Part shown: positions 37,315 to 47,500 of the stretch, piece by piece
How positions within the stretch are numbered: position 1 is the first letter of the stretch
Layout: each line of letters begins with the position of its first letter
Assembly (NCBI GenBank): GCA_963803125.1
Contig: CAWDLR010000004.1
Location: forward strand, 1 to 64,000
Source of the DNA: G963675935 sp963803125
GTDB taxonomy: Bacteria; Planctomycetota; Planctomycetia; Pirellulales; Thermoguttaceae
DNA length: 64,000 bases
Reading direction: 5' to 3'
The notes under the pieces: generated by a model
The model's database searches: none
What the model was told of the DNA's origin: nothing
The model's input: only the letters and a program-made list of their open reading frames with translations
Made by a program: the position numbers and the translations under genes

Positions 37315-39993
37315 ATGTGCGGTGGTCTCAGGTTGCGGAAGGTCATTGGATGCTTGGTGGGCGTTGCCGTTGTCGGATTCGCCTGGACTGCGGCGGCCGA
37401 AACGCTCGAAAATTCGGCCTATCGGCTGGAAGCGACGGCCGCCGGCGAGAGCGTCAACGTCTCGCTTCTCGATAAGACGATGAACCTGCGCATCGCCGAT
37501 GGCCCTTGCCTTTACCGCGCCGAACGCCAGCAAGGGGCAGCCAGGCAGAAAGCCGCCGGGCTGACAAATGCGAAAATCACCCTGCTCGGCGACACGCTGA
37601 CGATTCACGGCGAATTGGCGGGGTTGGAGATCGAACACACCTTCCGGATTGGTGCCGATCCGCCGGTCCTGGAGGAGCGGATTCTGCTGCACAACGAGAC
37701 GGGTGAGCTAATCGCCCTGACGGATTTCGAGGCCGGAATGACTCGCCGCGTCACCGACAAACAGGGGCGCACGTTGCCCGAGTTGGCGACGGCCCGCGTG
37801 GTCGCCGTGCCGTTTCGCCATCGGGCGACCGATCCCAAGGGATACTTCAACGATTTCTCGATCCGCGACCTCGTCACTCAACCCGGCAGCGAGTCGTGGG
37901 TGACCAAGGACCAGGCGACCTGCACGATTCCCTCGCGGCATCGCTGGTCGGAGGCGTGGGCACTGACGATCGGCAAGCACACGCTCGGCATTTTCTCGTT
38001 CAACCAGGAGAACATGCTTTTCAGCGTCCTTTCCACGGTCGCCGGCAGCGAGGGGACGTCGCTGCGGCTGGGCGGCGCGGTGATGCTGCAAGGCGAACCG
38101 GCGGCGCTGACGCGGATCGCCCCCGGCGCCAGCGTCGATCTGGGCACGACCCGCTTCCAGACGATCGAGGGCGGGTATCCCGAAGCGATGTACGCCTACC
38201 GTGCGATGCTGGACGAGAAGGGCTGCCGCTTTCCGAAGGACTTCAATCCGCCGGTTCATTGGGAACAGCTTTACGACATGCCCAACGCCTGGGAGGACCG
38301 CCAGCACCGTTACACCAAGGAGATTGTCGAGCGGGAAGCCGCCAAGGGACGCGATTATAGTTGCGAGGCACTCTATCTCGATCCCGGCTGGGACACCGAT
38401 TTCGCCACGTTTCTCTGGGGCGAAAAATGGCTGGGGCCGCGAAAGCAGTTCATCGAGGAGATGCGTTCGAAGTACGGGCTGAAGGTCTCGCTGCATACGC
38501 CGCTGGCGACGTGGATGTCGCATACGGGGATCAGTTGGGGGATCGGCGCCGTCGGGACGTATCCGCCGCAGGCCCGCCGCACTCCGCCCGCCGCCGAATG
38601 TCGCGGACCCGAGGCGGTTCCGGCGGTGCGCGACGGGCGGCGCAACCTGGCGCTGTCGCCGGCGGCCAAAGCCAACGTGTCGTCACTTTTCGCCCAGGGA
38701 AAATGGCCGATTCATCAGACCGCGCACCTTAACGACGGCTGGTACGGCAACGACGCGAGTTGGATCGCCGACAAACTGCCCGCCTGGGCTGAAATCGATC
38801 TCGGGGCGGAGCACGAGATCGGCGAGGTGCGATTGGGCAACGACCGTCTCGGACGCTTCAATGACCGCGGGATCACGCAGTACAAGATTCTGGCCGCGAC
38901 GAAGTACGACGCCGACTCGCAATCGGCCGACTGGCGGACGATCGCCGAATACAGCGGCCCGCCTTTGACGCGGGATAGGGTCTTCCGATTCCCGGCGACG
39001 GTCGCCCGCTGGGTGCGCGTCGATATCCAGAAAACCGAGAAGAACGACGAGCCGCGTCTGGACGAAATCGAGATCTACGAGGCCAAGCCCGTTTCGGCAA
39101 GCGAGGTGGCGGCGTTCGCCAAGACCGTTAAACGGCGGCCCACACATGTCCTGGTCTGCCTCGGCTCGAAGCAATACCTTGCCACGGCCGAAGAGCGGCT
39201 GCTGGCCAACTGCGCCGACGGCGTCGTCTTCTTGATGTTCGACGGCAACTGGTACAACGGCGGCTGCGACAACCCCGACCACGGCCATCCCGTGCCTTAC
39301 ACGAGAGAGGACCACATCCGCGCCAACCTCGATCTGGCCCAACGAATCCACGCCAAGTATCCGCACGTGCTGATCGAGATGCACGATCCGCTCTGCGGCG
39401 GCAACCCCTGGCGGCTGACGCCGATCTACTATAAGTACGGATTGCCGGGCAGTTACGACGACAACTGGGGCTTCGAACTGATGTGGGGTCCGATGGACGA
39501 CATCAAGCAGGGCCGTGGATTGGCGCTCTATTACAGCAACATGGGCTGCAACGTGCCGATCTACACCCACGTAAACCTGTCGGGCGACAACGCCCATTGC
39601 CTGATTCTGTGGTGGTACATTTCGACCTGCCGCCACCTGGGCATCGGCGGCAAACACCCCGACGCGAAAATCGTGGCCGCCCAGCAACAGGCGATGCGCT
39701 GGTATCGCGCCCGCGATCGCTTTTACAAACGCGGCGACTTTTACGGCATCGACGAGGAGATCCACCTCCACGTGCTGCCGGCGGAAGGGGCGTTTGTCGT
39801 CAACCTGTTCAACCTCAGCGACAAGACGCGAACCATCAGCGGCCAGATCGACCTGAAGACGCTCGGGCTGGATGTGGGGACCGATTACGTTTCGCCCGAC
39901 GGCTTGGGGACAGTCGAAAATGGCCGCTACCGCGTGAGCGTCGAACTGCCGCCGTGGGGGACGAAAGTCGGCGAGATTTGCCCGAAGCGATAG
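37315..39993 (+). CDS. secreted glycosidase-like protein with an inserted F5/8 type C domain
   Basis: An 892-residue protein from the ATG at 37315 with signal peptide VIGCLVGVAVVGFAWTAAAE. Residues up to about 280 form a beta-sandwich-like N-terminal domain (LTIHGELAGLEIEHTFRIG). A barrel-like part follows (YLDPGWDTDFATFLWGEKW, GLKVSLHTPLATWMS), then a discoidin-like segment at about 455 to 595 (HLNDGWYGNDASWIADKLP, AWAEIDLGAEHEIGEVRLG), and the barrel resumes with VVFLMFDGNWYNGG and YPHVLIEMHDPL before a C-terminal beta domain. This resembles GH36/GH31-type alpha-glycosidases in outline, but I cannot assign a family or the catalytic pair. A discoidin-type module inside the catalytic barrel is unusual. 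GCAGGAA upstream supports the start. Confidence 0.65.
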   Translation: MCGGLRLRKVIGCLVGVAVVGFAWTAAAETLENSAYRLEATAAGESVNVSLLDKTMNLRIADGPCLYRAERQQGAARQKAAGLTNAKITLLGDTLTIHGELAGLEIEHTFRIGADPPVLEERILLHNETGELIALTDFEAGMTRRVTDKQGRTLPELATARVVAVPFRHRATDPKGYFNDFSIRDLVTQPGSESWVTKDQATCTIPSRHRWSEAWALTIGKHTLGIFSFNQENMLFSVLSTVAGSEGTSLRLGGAVMLQGEPAALTRIAPGASVDLGTTRFQTIEGGYPEAMYAYRAMLDEKGCRFPKDFNPPVHWEQLYDMPNAWEDRQHRYTKEIVEREAAKGRDYSCEALYLDPGWDTDFATFLWGEKWLGPRKQFIEEMRSKYGLKVSLHTPLATWMSHTGISWGIGAVGTYPPQARRTPPAAECRGPEAVPAVRDGRRNLALSPAAKANVSSLFAQGKWPIHQTAHLNDGWYGNDASWIADKLPAWAEIDLGAEHEIGEVRLGNDRLGRFNDRGITQYKILAATKYDADSQSADWRTIAEYSGPPLTRDRVFRFPATVARWVRVDIQKTEKNDEPRLDEIEIYEAKPVSASEVAAFAKTVKRRPTHVLVCLGSKQYLATAEERLLANCADGVVFLMFDGNWYNGGCDNPDHGHPVPYTREDHIRANLDLAQRIHAKYPHVLIEMHDPLCGGNPWRLTPIYYKYGLPGSYDDNWGFELMWGPMDDIKQGRGLALYYSNMGCNVPIYTHVNLSGDNAHCLILWWYISTCRHLGIGGKHPDAKIVAAQQQAMRWYRARDRFYKRGDFYGIDEEIHLHVLPAEGAFVVNLFNLSDKTRTISGQIDLKTLGLDVGTDYVSPDGLGTVENGRYRVSVELPPWGTKVGEICPKR

Positions 39994-40014
39994 GCGTCTT
40001 TGCCGCGTTTACGA

Positions 40015-41468
40015 TCACGGCCCTACGGTGCGAATCGGGTTATTCTCATCGCCGGCCAGGCGAAGCTGAACGGGGCCAGGATTGCGGGCGACGGCCAGGG
40101 CGAACTCCTTCGGCGTGCGGACCGGCTGGCGATCGACATGCGTGATCAACATCCCGCGCTGCAACCCCGCCGCGGCCGCGGGCGAACCATCAGCCACCTC
40201 GACGACCGCCACCGCGTTCTCCGCCGCCGGCAGGCTGAAACGCAGGCGACCCTCGCCATCGACGACCGCGGTGGGATATTCCACCCGCAGGCCGCGCCAG
40301 GGCGGGTCGGTCTCGCTTGCGATCTTGCGGCCGCGGACGGCGTATTTGCTCAGCTCGACGCTGACGGTGTGGATCGTGCCGCCGCGCCAGACGCTCAGCC
40401 GCGTGACCGCGTCGGCGGGCAGTTTGCCCACGTTCAGCACCAACCCGTCGGAATCGTGCAGCGGCGTGCCGTCAACGGCGGCAATCACGTCGCCGGGCCG
40501 CAGGCCGAAGCGGGCGGCGGGCGTGCCGGCCAGTACCTGCGAAACCCGCGTGCCGCCGACGCCGCGGAGCACTTCTTCGTGCGTCAGATTCATCGGCTGA
40601 ATGCCGAGAAAACCGTACTCGACCTCGCGGCCGCGTTTGAGGAGTTCGACGGCGCGGCGGAAGGCGGCATCGACGGGAATCGCGTATCCGCCGGGCGTTT
40701 CGTAGCCGGCGGCGGCCGCCAATCCGACCGACAGCCCGACCATTTCGCCATGCATGTTCAACAATGGTCCGCCGCTGGTGCCCAGACCCAGCTTGGCGTC
40801 GGTCTGGATCAGCGTGCCGTAATGGTAGAGTGCCGGCCGGCCGGTGGGATCGGATTCCGTGGGCGTGGCGGGGGCCTTGCGGTGCAGATTGGCGACGATC
40901 CCCCAGGCCGCGCTCGGCTGGCCGTCGCGGGCGATGGCGTAGGGATTGCCCAGGCCGATGACGATCTGCCCCTTTTGCAACTGCTCCGCATCGCCGAAGC
41001 TGACTGCCGGCAGATCGGTTGCATCGACGGCCAGCACGGCCAGGTCGCTGCGCGGATCGGCGGCGCGGACGGTGGCCTTGTAGACCTTGTGCTGGATGGT
41101 GGTGACGTAATAGTCGCTGTCGTCGCCCAGCACCTGGGCGGCGGTGAGCACCAGGCCGGGAGCGACAAACACGCCGGCGGCGTACTCGTTGGGAATGAAG
41201 TCGGGATCGGTCGGCTGCGGCGGGGCCAAGGGCATGGGGCGGCGACCGAAGGGATCGGGCCGCGGCTCCAGCGGAAAGACCTCTCCCGGTCGCTCCCGCC
41301 GCACTCGCGCAATGGCCACCACCGATTTCTCCGTCCGCGCGATGACGCCGACGAACGCTTTTTCGATCGCGGCGACGGCTTCCGGACCGGAGGGAGCCTC
41401 CTGGCGCAGAGCGGGATCGCCACGCCCATCAGGAGAAGCAGCGATGTGACGGATAAAGTCCGGAACAT
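40015..41468 (-). CDS. HtrA/DegP-like trypsin-fold protein with PDZ domains, catalytic His replaced, frameshifted signal
   Basis: The trypsin-like fold is clear: VFVAPGLVLTAAQVLGD, DPRSDLAVLAVDA with the Asp, VIGLGNPYAIA and LGTSGGPLLNMHGE with the Ser. The usual His of the TAAHV motif is Gln (codon at 41134 to 41136), so the catalytic triad is incomplete. Two PDZ domains follow: FLGIQPMNLTHEEVL to SVELS and a second one containing SPAAAAGLQRGMLITHV. A signal peptide MFRTLSVTSLLLLMGVAIPL starts at 41468 in another frame and joins the mature part (QEAPSGPEAV) if one base is added in the GG at 41403 to 41404. It is probably a periplasmic chaperone or pseudoprotease. Confidence 0.82.
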
Positions 41469-41560
41469 CTTTTACGCCCTGGCCGATGGTGAACGACCTT
41501 CCGCCGGCACCCCGGCACCACACAAGCTTATGTCCTAAACAGGAACCTCCAGGTCGCCTC

Positions 41561-42034
41561 AGGCCGAAGGCCCGATGTTCACCCAGCCCAGGGCGACGCC
41601 CTGGGTAGTTCCTCGATTACCGGCTCGACAATCGACTGGCTCACCGAAAACGCGCCGTATCCGTTTTGCCAATGAAACGTGCTCAGGTCTGCCGCGCGCC
41701 GCTTGGCCCATTTCGACGTTTCCCGTTTCATGACTTCGACCAATTGAGCAACCGTCACGGTGCGGGAGAGCCCGCAGAGGACGTGTACATGGTCGATCCA
41801 ACCGCCAACCCGGGCCGGAGGGCAACCGGCTTCCTTGGCGTGGTACCCCAACATGCGGAACATCTCGTCGCGAATATCGGCGTTTTGAAGATACGCTCGT
41901 CGTTCCTTCGTGCTGAACACGATATGCAACCAGATGCGGGCCAGCGATTGCGGCATGTCGTCTTCCCCATCTGGTTACTAGGCATACGACTGGGCCGAAG
42001 GCCCTCTGTTCTCCCAGCCCGGAGCCACGCCCGG
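41561..42034. mobile_element. IS200/RAYT-like unit flanked by related palindromic elements
   Basis: Two direct, imperfect copies of a two-hairpin element flank a Y1-transposase remnant: 41561 to 41606 (GGCCGAAGGCC, then TTCACCCAGCCC and CCCAGGGCGACGCCCTGGG) and 41991 to 42034 (GGGCCGAAGGCCC, then TTCTCCCAGCCC and CCCGGAGCCACGCCCGG). A transposase between same-orientation subterminal hairpins is the layout of REP-associated tyrosine transposases and IS200-type elements. The 216 bases to the next gene hold nothing else recognisable. Confidence 0.7.
41579..41956 (-). pseudogene. IS200/REP-associated Y1 transposase, C-terminally truncated
   Basis: The 125-codon product begins MPQSLARIWLHIVFSTKERR and has the HUH motif in GWIDHVHVLCGLSR and WQNGYGAFSVSQS, both typical of Y1 (PF01797-type) transposases that cut single-stranded DNA at palindromes. 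The family then has a YI..Q..HH helix with the catalytic Tyr; here the sequence instead runs into PRASPWAG and a stop, which are encoded by the flanking palindrome (41580 to 41606). The element has thus replaced the end of the gene, and the product should be inactive. Confidence 0.8.
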
Positions 42035-42250
42035 ATAGACGGATCCAACTGTTCCCTTTGTGCCGGCCCAGCGCGCCGTCGCAGCTTCTGTTCCAAGCAG
42101 GGAATTTCCACAGCACCATTATACCGGCATTGAGAGGCACTGCCAGGGTCGCCGCCGAATCGTTTCGCGGCCGCCGGCGCGGCGGCCCGCGTCTTACCAC
42201 AGTTCAGAGCCGCCGTGCCGGCGGCTGCTAACCAGCGTTCCGGTTTTGAC

Positions 42251-44245
42251 TCACCGCCCGGGCATCTGCCGCAAGGCCGGCAGGTTGGCGGCGGAGGCCG
42301 ATCGCGGCGTCGGCGGCGAATGGCTGGTGTTGGCCAGGTAGTTGTCGATCGTGGCCGCTTCCTGCAGCGCCTCGAATCGTTCGGTCATCGCTACGTGCAG
42401 CTTCTTCTCGTAGATGTCGCGGTAGATTTCATCGCGGACCTCGGCGAAATTCTTGACGACCGGCTTGGTGCGTCCCAAACAACGGAGGATGATGAACTTG
42501 TCTTCGACCTGAATGATGCCCGACAACTCGCCGTCGCGGAGTTTGAAGGCCTCTTTTTCAAGTTCGGGCTGGCCGCCGTAGCGTCGGATCGGCGGCACTT
42601 CGCCTTGCAGCGCCTGGCTGCCGGGCTCGACCGAATACTGCGCCGCCAGGTGGCCGAAGTACTCGGGCGTATTGTGCCTGCGGGCCTTTTCGAAAACGTC
42701 CTCCGCCCGCCGCTGATCGTTCAGCACGATTGCCAGGCAGCGGACGCGCTCGCCGAAGTTGGCGTCGTAGCCCTTTTGCAGATCTTCGTCGGTCACCTTG
42801 ATCTTGTCGGCGACGAGTTTCTTCATGGCCACAGTGGGCCAGACCGCGTCGCGGCGATAGGCCTCGGGGGAGACGCCCTGTTTGGCCATCAGGGCGAGCC
42901 AGGCTTTGACGTCGGGGGAGCCGTCGGGCTTGGCCTTGACGCCCTCGGCCGCCATCCGCTCGATCTCGCGGTCAACGTCCTCCTCGCTCACGGTGATTCC
43001 CTGTTTCCGGCATTCCAGGTCGATCAACGTGCGGTTGATCGTCCCTTCCAGGACTTCGCGTCCGTGCCGGGCAATGCACTGCTCGGCCAACTCGCGGATG
43101 GTGATCTGGTCGTCGTAGACCGTGGCGGCCACGCCGGGCAACCTCTGCCGCTGCACGGGGTCGTTCCACACGATCTGGATGGCCTGCTGCTTCTTTGCGT
43201 CGTCTTGCAGGCTGCGGAAGACGTCCTGGGCGACCGCCCGCATCTTGCGGTCGCGGATGAACGCCCGCAGTCGATCGACCGTCTTGCGGTCGAAGGCCAC
43301 GTCCCGCGGCGGAATCGCCTCTTCGCGCTTAAAGATCAGGTTCTGCCCGCCGGCGTGGATTACCGGCGAGATTTCGCCGTTGCGCATGTTGAACACGGCA
43401 TCCTCGATTTCCGCGGTGCTGCCGTGCCGGCGGATCGGATTGATTACGCCCTTCAGCGCGGCGCTGGCGGAATCTTCCGATTCATTCTTGGCGAGGTTGC
43501 CGAAGTTGTCCGGGTCGGCCGCGGCTTGCGCCCGCAACCGTTCCGCCTTCTCGCGGCTGCTGGTCGAGATCATCCGCACCTTGACCTGCTCGCCGTACTG
43601 GGTCTCGAACTCCTGCCGCACCTCCTGCGGGCTGACGGTCAGTTGCGCCCCGGCCAGTTTCCGCAGCGCGATCGTCGGCCAGATGATGTCGTCGGCGTAC
43701 TGCTCGGGCGAGACGTTCCGCTCCTGCCTGAGCATCTTCAGCCATTGGTCGACGGGAATCTTGAAGCGGGCGGCCATCTCCTCGATCTCTTCGTTCACGT
43801 CGTGGTGCGTGACCTTCACGCCGCGGCGCTGGCATTCGAGCATGATCAGCCGCTTGTTGACCATGCTCTCCAACACCTCCTTGCCGAAGTGCCGCAGGCA
43901 GTCGCGGGCGAGGTCCTCGCGGGTAATCCGCCGCGTGTTCACCGCGGCCACGACCATCGGAATCGATTCGCCCGAGCGATTCTTCGCGGCGGCAGTTCGG
44001 CGGGGCGGCTCGGGCTCGCGGGCCTCGGACGCAGCGTCCGCGGTGCGGGCGGAACGATCGGCGAAGCGCATCTCGCTGTCGGTTCGGCCCGACGGGTCTG
44101 CGTTGGCCGGCGGGGCGTTCCAGTAGTGGCGAATTACGCCGCACAGCGTAATCAGCGCGACGCCAAGCAAGATTTTCGGCCATCTTGTGGCGGTTTTCGC
44201 CTCGCGGCCAGAGCGGGCGGCCCGCTTGGAAGCATCCTGGGTCAT
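42251..44245 (-). CDS. membrane-anchored tandem SurA/parvulin-like protein
   Basis: A 664-residue protein from the ATG at 44245, which has AAGGAGG upstream. A single N-terminal membrane anchor (KILLGVALITLCGVIRHYW) is followed by two copies of the same unit: a SurA N-terminal helical domain (LESMVNKRLIMLECQRRGV, later LEGTINRTLIDLECRKQGI) plus a PpiC-like rotamase domain (INPIRRHGSTAEIEDAVF, later VPPIRRYGGQPELEKEAF). The repeat seems to be an internal duplication. It should face the periplasm and assist folding of exported proteins, like PrsA or SurA. The C-terminus is a short Ser/Pro-rich tail. Whether isomerase activity is kept is not clear. Confidence 0.85.
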   Translation of the reverse strand: MTQDASKRAARSGREAKTATRWPKILLGVALITLCGVIRHYWNAPPANADPSGRTDSEMRFADRSARTADAASEAREPEPPRRTAAAKNRSGESIPMVVAAVNTRRITREDLARDCLRHFGKEVLESMVNKRLIMLECQRRGVKVTHHDVNEEIEEMAARFKIPVDQWLKMLRQERNVSPEQYADDIIWPTIALRKLAGAQLTVSPQEVRQEFETQYGEQVKVRMISTSSREKAERLRAQAAADPDNFGNLAKNESEDSASAALKGVINPIRRHGSTAEIEDAVFNMRNGEISPVIHAGGQNLIFKREEAIPPRDVAFDRKTVDRLRAFIRDRKMRAVAQDVFRSLQDDAKKQQAIQIVWNDPVQRQRLPGVAATVYDDQITIRELAEQCIARHGREVLEGTINRTLIDLECRKQGITVSEEDVDREIERMAAEGVKAKPDGSPDVKAWLALMAKQGVSPEAYRRDAVWPTVAMKKLVADKIKVTDEDLQKGYDANFGERVRCLAIVLNDQRRAEDVFEKARRHNTPEYFGHLAAQYSVEPGSQALQGEVPPIRRYGGQPELEKEAFKLRDGELSGIIQVEDKFIILRCLGRTKPVVKNFAEVRDEIYRDIYEKKLHVAMTERFEALQEAATIDNYLANTSHSPPTPRSASAANLPALRQMPGR

Positions 44246-44507
44246 GGTTAGGTTCCTCCTTAAACCTTGATTTTGCATATCCTTACGTGCGCCCACCTCC
44301 GCGGCGCCTACATCGACGGGTGCGGCAGTATAGACGCCCCCTTCCCCCCGAAGCAAGCCCGAAATTTCGATAATCCGCGGCAGCGGGTTTGGCGTCCGAA
44401 TGGTCGGCGCCGAAAACATGAAATCCGTCTTGTCCCGCCTTCCCCCGTTGAAGTAAGATCGCTGCTCGCGTTATCTTGCGCAACCCTTGCATGGATGCCA
44501 GTGGGCG

Positions 44508-47500
44508 ATGAGCACTATCGAGCCTGCGCCGTTGAATTCTCGATCGTGGTGGGAAGACTACTTCACCCGGCAGTGGGACGAGTGCGGCGGCCGCGACCAG
44601 ACTACGTATTTCATGCGGCGGCTGATCGAGAGTCTCCCGCCGGCGGAGCACGAGTACCTCGCCTCGCAGCAAGTCAGCGTCTTGGACTGGGGTTGTGCGT
44701 TCGGCAACGGCGTGGACGTGCTCGGCAAGGCGTTTCCCCGCTGTCGTCCGGTCGGCGCCGACTTCGCCGAGCGTGCGGTCGCCGAGGCGCGGCGGCTCTT
44801 CCCGCAATACGAGTTCCAGCACACCGCGGATGGGGAGATTTCCGGCCAGTTCGACGTGGTCATCACCTCGAACTGCCTCGAACACTTCGACGATCCGCTG
44901 CGACTGATGCGGCAGCACTTGCGGAGTTGCCGCAGTCTCTACGCCGCGATGGTTCCGTATCGCGAGGCGCCGCTGCACTCCAGCCACGTGGCCCAGTTTC
45001 GCGAGGAGTGCTTTCCCGAGCAGATCGCCGGGTTCACGCGGATCGCCACGGTGGTCATCGACTGCGGCGTTCCCTGCTGGCCGGGCAGGCAAGTGCTGGC
45101 GCTGTATGGATCGCACTCGTACCTGCAAGAGCGCGAGGCTTACGCCCGCCGGGCCGCAGAGCGCCGCAAATGGGACGACTACTACGCTTCGCTGCCGACG
45201 TCCGACGCCGACGCCGGCGGTTGTAGCGACGATCTGGCGGAGCGGATTCTCGAATTGCTGCCGGCCGAGGGCCGCGTGCTCGAGGCCGGCTGCGGCGTAG
45301 GCTGGCAGAGCCTTGCATTGGCCCAGTCCGGCAGACTGCAACTGACGCTGATGGACTTTTCCGAAGAGGCGCTCGCCCGCGCAAAGCGCACCTTTGCCGA
45401 GCGCAGCCTGCCGGCGGAGTTCGTTTGCCAAGACGTGTTCGCCGGCGGCGAAGCGGCATTCGATCTGGTGTTCAACGCCGGGACGTTGGCCAATTACGCC
45501 TTCCAGCAGCAGGTCGCCTTTCTCCGCGGCATGGCCAGCCGCAGTCGAAAGTACGTGCTCGCCCTTGTGCCCAACCCGACCTGCTACTGGTACTGGGTGT
45601 GGCGGATGCAGCGTTCCAGCCGCGGCGATGGGGCGGCGGGCAAGGAGGCGCCCTCGGCCGATCTGGCGGCGGCCTTCGAAGCGGCCGGCCTGCGGTTTCT
45701 CGGGCAAACCCACGGCGGCCAGCGCTGGAGCGAATCGTTCATCCGGAACCTCGACGGGCTGGACGACTGGCTGCGCGAAGAACTTCTCGCCGTACACCGC
45801 TCGGCGGCAATTCCCGAACCGTGGCGAGCATCCTGGTTGCTGGGGCTGGGATGCAAGGGGGAAGCGCCCCAGGTCCCCGTTTGCTGGCGCACGCCGCCGC
45901 CGCCGCAGGCGTCTTCCGCGGATCAACTGACGGCAGCGCTTGCCGACGCGCTGGCCGGTTCGCTTGCGGCCGAACGCCGGCTGAAGCGGCTCGACGCCGC
46001 GCTCGCCGAAAAGCAAGAGCAATGGCGACGGCAATCCGCCGCCCAACAAGAGGCCGCCGAGGAGAACGATCGCCAGTGGGAGCGGCGGCTGGCACTCGAA
46101 AAAGACGCTTACGACAGCCTCGCCGAGCGATTAGAGGCCATCGAGAACTCCCGCGGATATCGGGCGTTGCAGTCGTTCTGGCGGACCAAGGCGCGGTTGG
46201 TCCCCCGCGGCAGCCGCCGCGCGCGAATGCTGCGGGCCGGCTGGAGGTCGCTGCGCGGCGACTTCGCCGATCTCGGACGGCTTTCGCTGGTGCAGAGCTG
46301 CCGGGCCGCCGGGCAACGGCTCGGCCTGTGGCTGGCCCCCGCCGGCAGTCTCCGCGAGCGCTGCTTGCGAAAGGTCTCGCAGAAAGTTCACCACGCCCGC
46401 TGCCGGGTCGTCAGCCAACCGGGCCTGGACCTGGCCGAGGTCCTCCGCCAGAACGAGGACCGCAAGGGGATCGTCATCTATCCGCCGTTCATCGACTGGA
46501 GTTGGATGCGTCAGCGACCGCACCAACTGATGGCCCAGTTTGCGTCGGCCGGCTACCTGTCGTTGTTCTGCTCGCCCAAGGCCCGTTGCGATCTGTTCCG
46601 CGGGTTTGTGCGTCTCGACGAGCGGCTCTACCTGTGCGACTCGCTGGATTCGCTCTGCGGTCTGCCCAATCCGACTTTGTTGATCAGTTGGACCGGCCAC
46701 TGGGAAACGATCAAGCGGTTCCGTTCGCCGGCGGTGATCTACGATTACCTCGATGATCTGAGCGTGTCGTGCCATAACGGCGTGGCCGATGCGGCGAAGC
46801 TCGGATTGCATCGCAAGCTGCTGACGCGAGCGGAGATCGTTCTGGCCACGGCGCGGCGGCTGTACGACGAAGCGCGGCGGCTTCGCGCGGATGCGCTCTA
46901 TTGCCCGAACGCGGCCGATTACGAGCATTTTCACCTGACCGCGCCGCCGCCCGCCCCGGCCGACATGGCCGAGCTGCTTCGGTCAGGCCGGCCGATCGTC
47001 GGTTATTACGGGGCGCTGGCCCGCTGGTTCGACTACGAACTTCTGGCCCAGGCCGCGCGGGCACACCGCGACTTCGAGTTCGTGCTCATCGGCCCGAATT
47101 TCGACCGCACGCTTTTGCGGCAGCCGCTGGCCAAGCTGCCCAACGTCCACTGGCTCGGTCAAAAACGATACGAAGAGTTGCCGGCCTACCTCTACTGCTT
47201 CACGGTCGCCACGATCCCCTTCGTCATCAACGAGGTTACGAGGGCCACTTCACCGGTGAAACTGTTCGAGTACATGGCCGGGGGAAAGCCGATCGTGACC
47301 ACCGACATGCCCGAGTGCCGCGAGTATCCTTGCGTGATGGTCGCCCGCAACGCGCCGGAGTACGTGGAGATGCTCGACGAGGCGGTTTGCCGCGGCGGCT
47401 GGGAATCGTACCGCCAGGCCCTCGATCGCGAGGCACGGAACAATACCTGGGAGACGCGCGGGCGGCAGATCCTCGATCAAGTGGAGCGGATTACCGCGCA

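Noticed and set aside
40000..41538. 512-codon open frame on the plus strand
   Set aside because: Antisense to the HtrA-like gene with its recognisable protease and PDZ motifs.
42215..44251. 678-codon open frame on the plus strand
   Set aside because: It is antisense to the tandem parvulin gene, whose protein has clear repeats and a strong ribosome-binding site; GC-rich codons leave the opposite strand open.
44283..46049. 588-codon open frame on the minus strand
   Set aside because: Antisense to the methyltransferase fusion; composition typical of a GC shadow.
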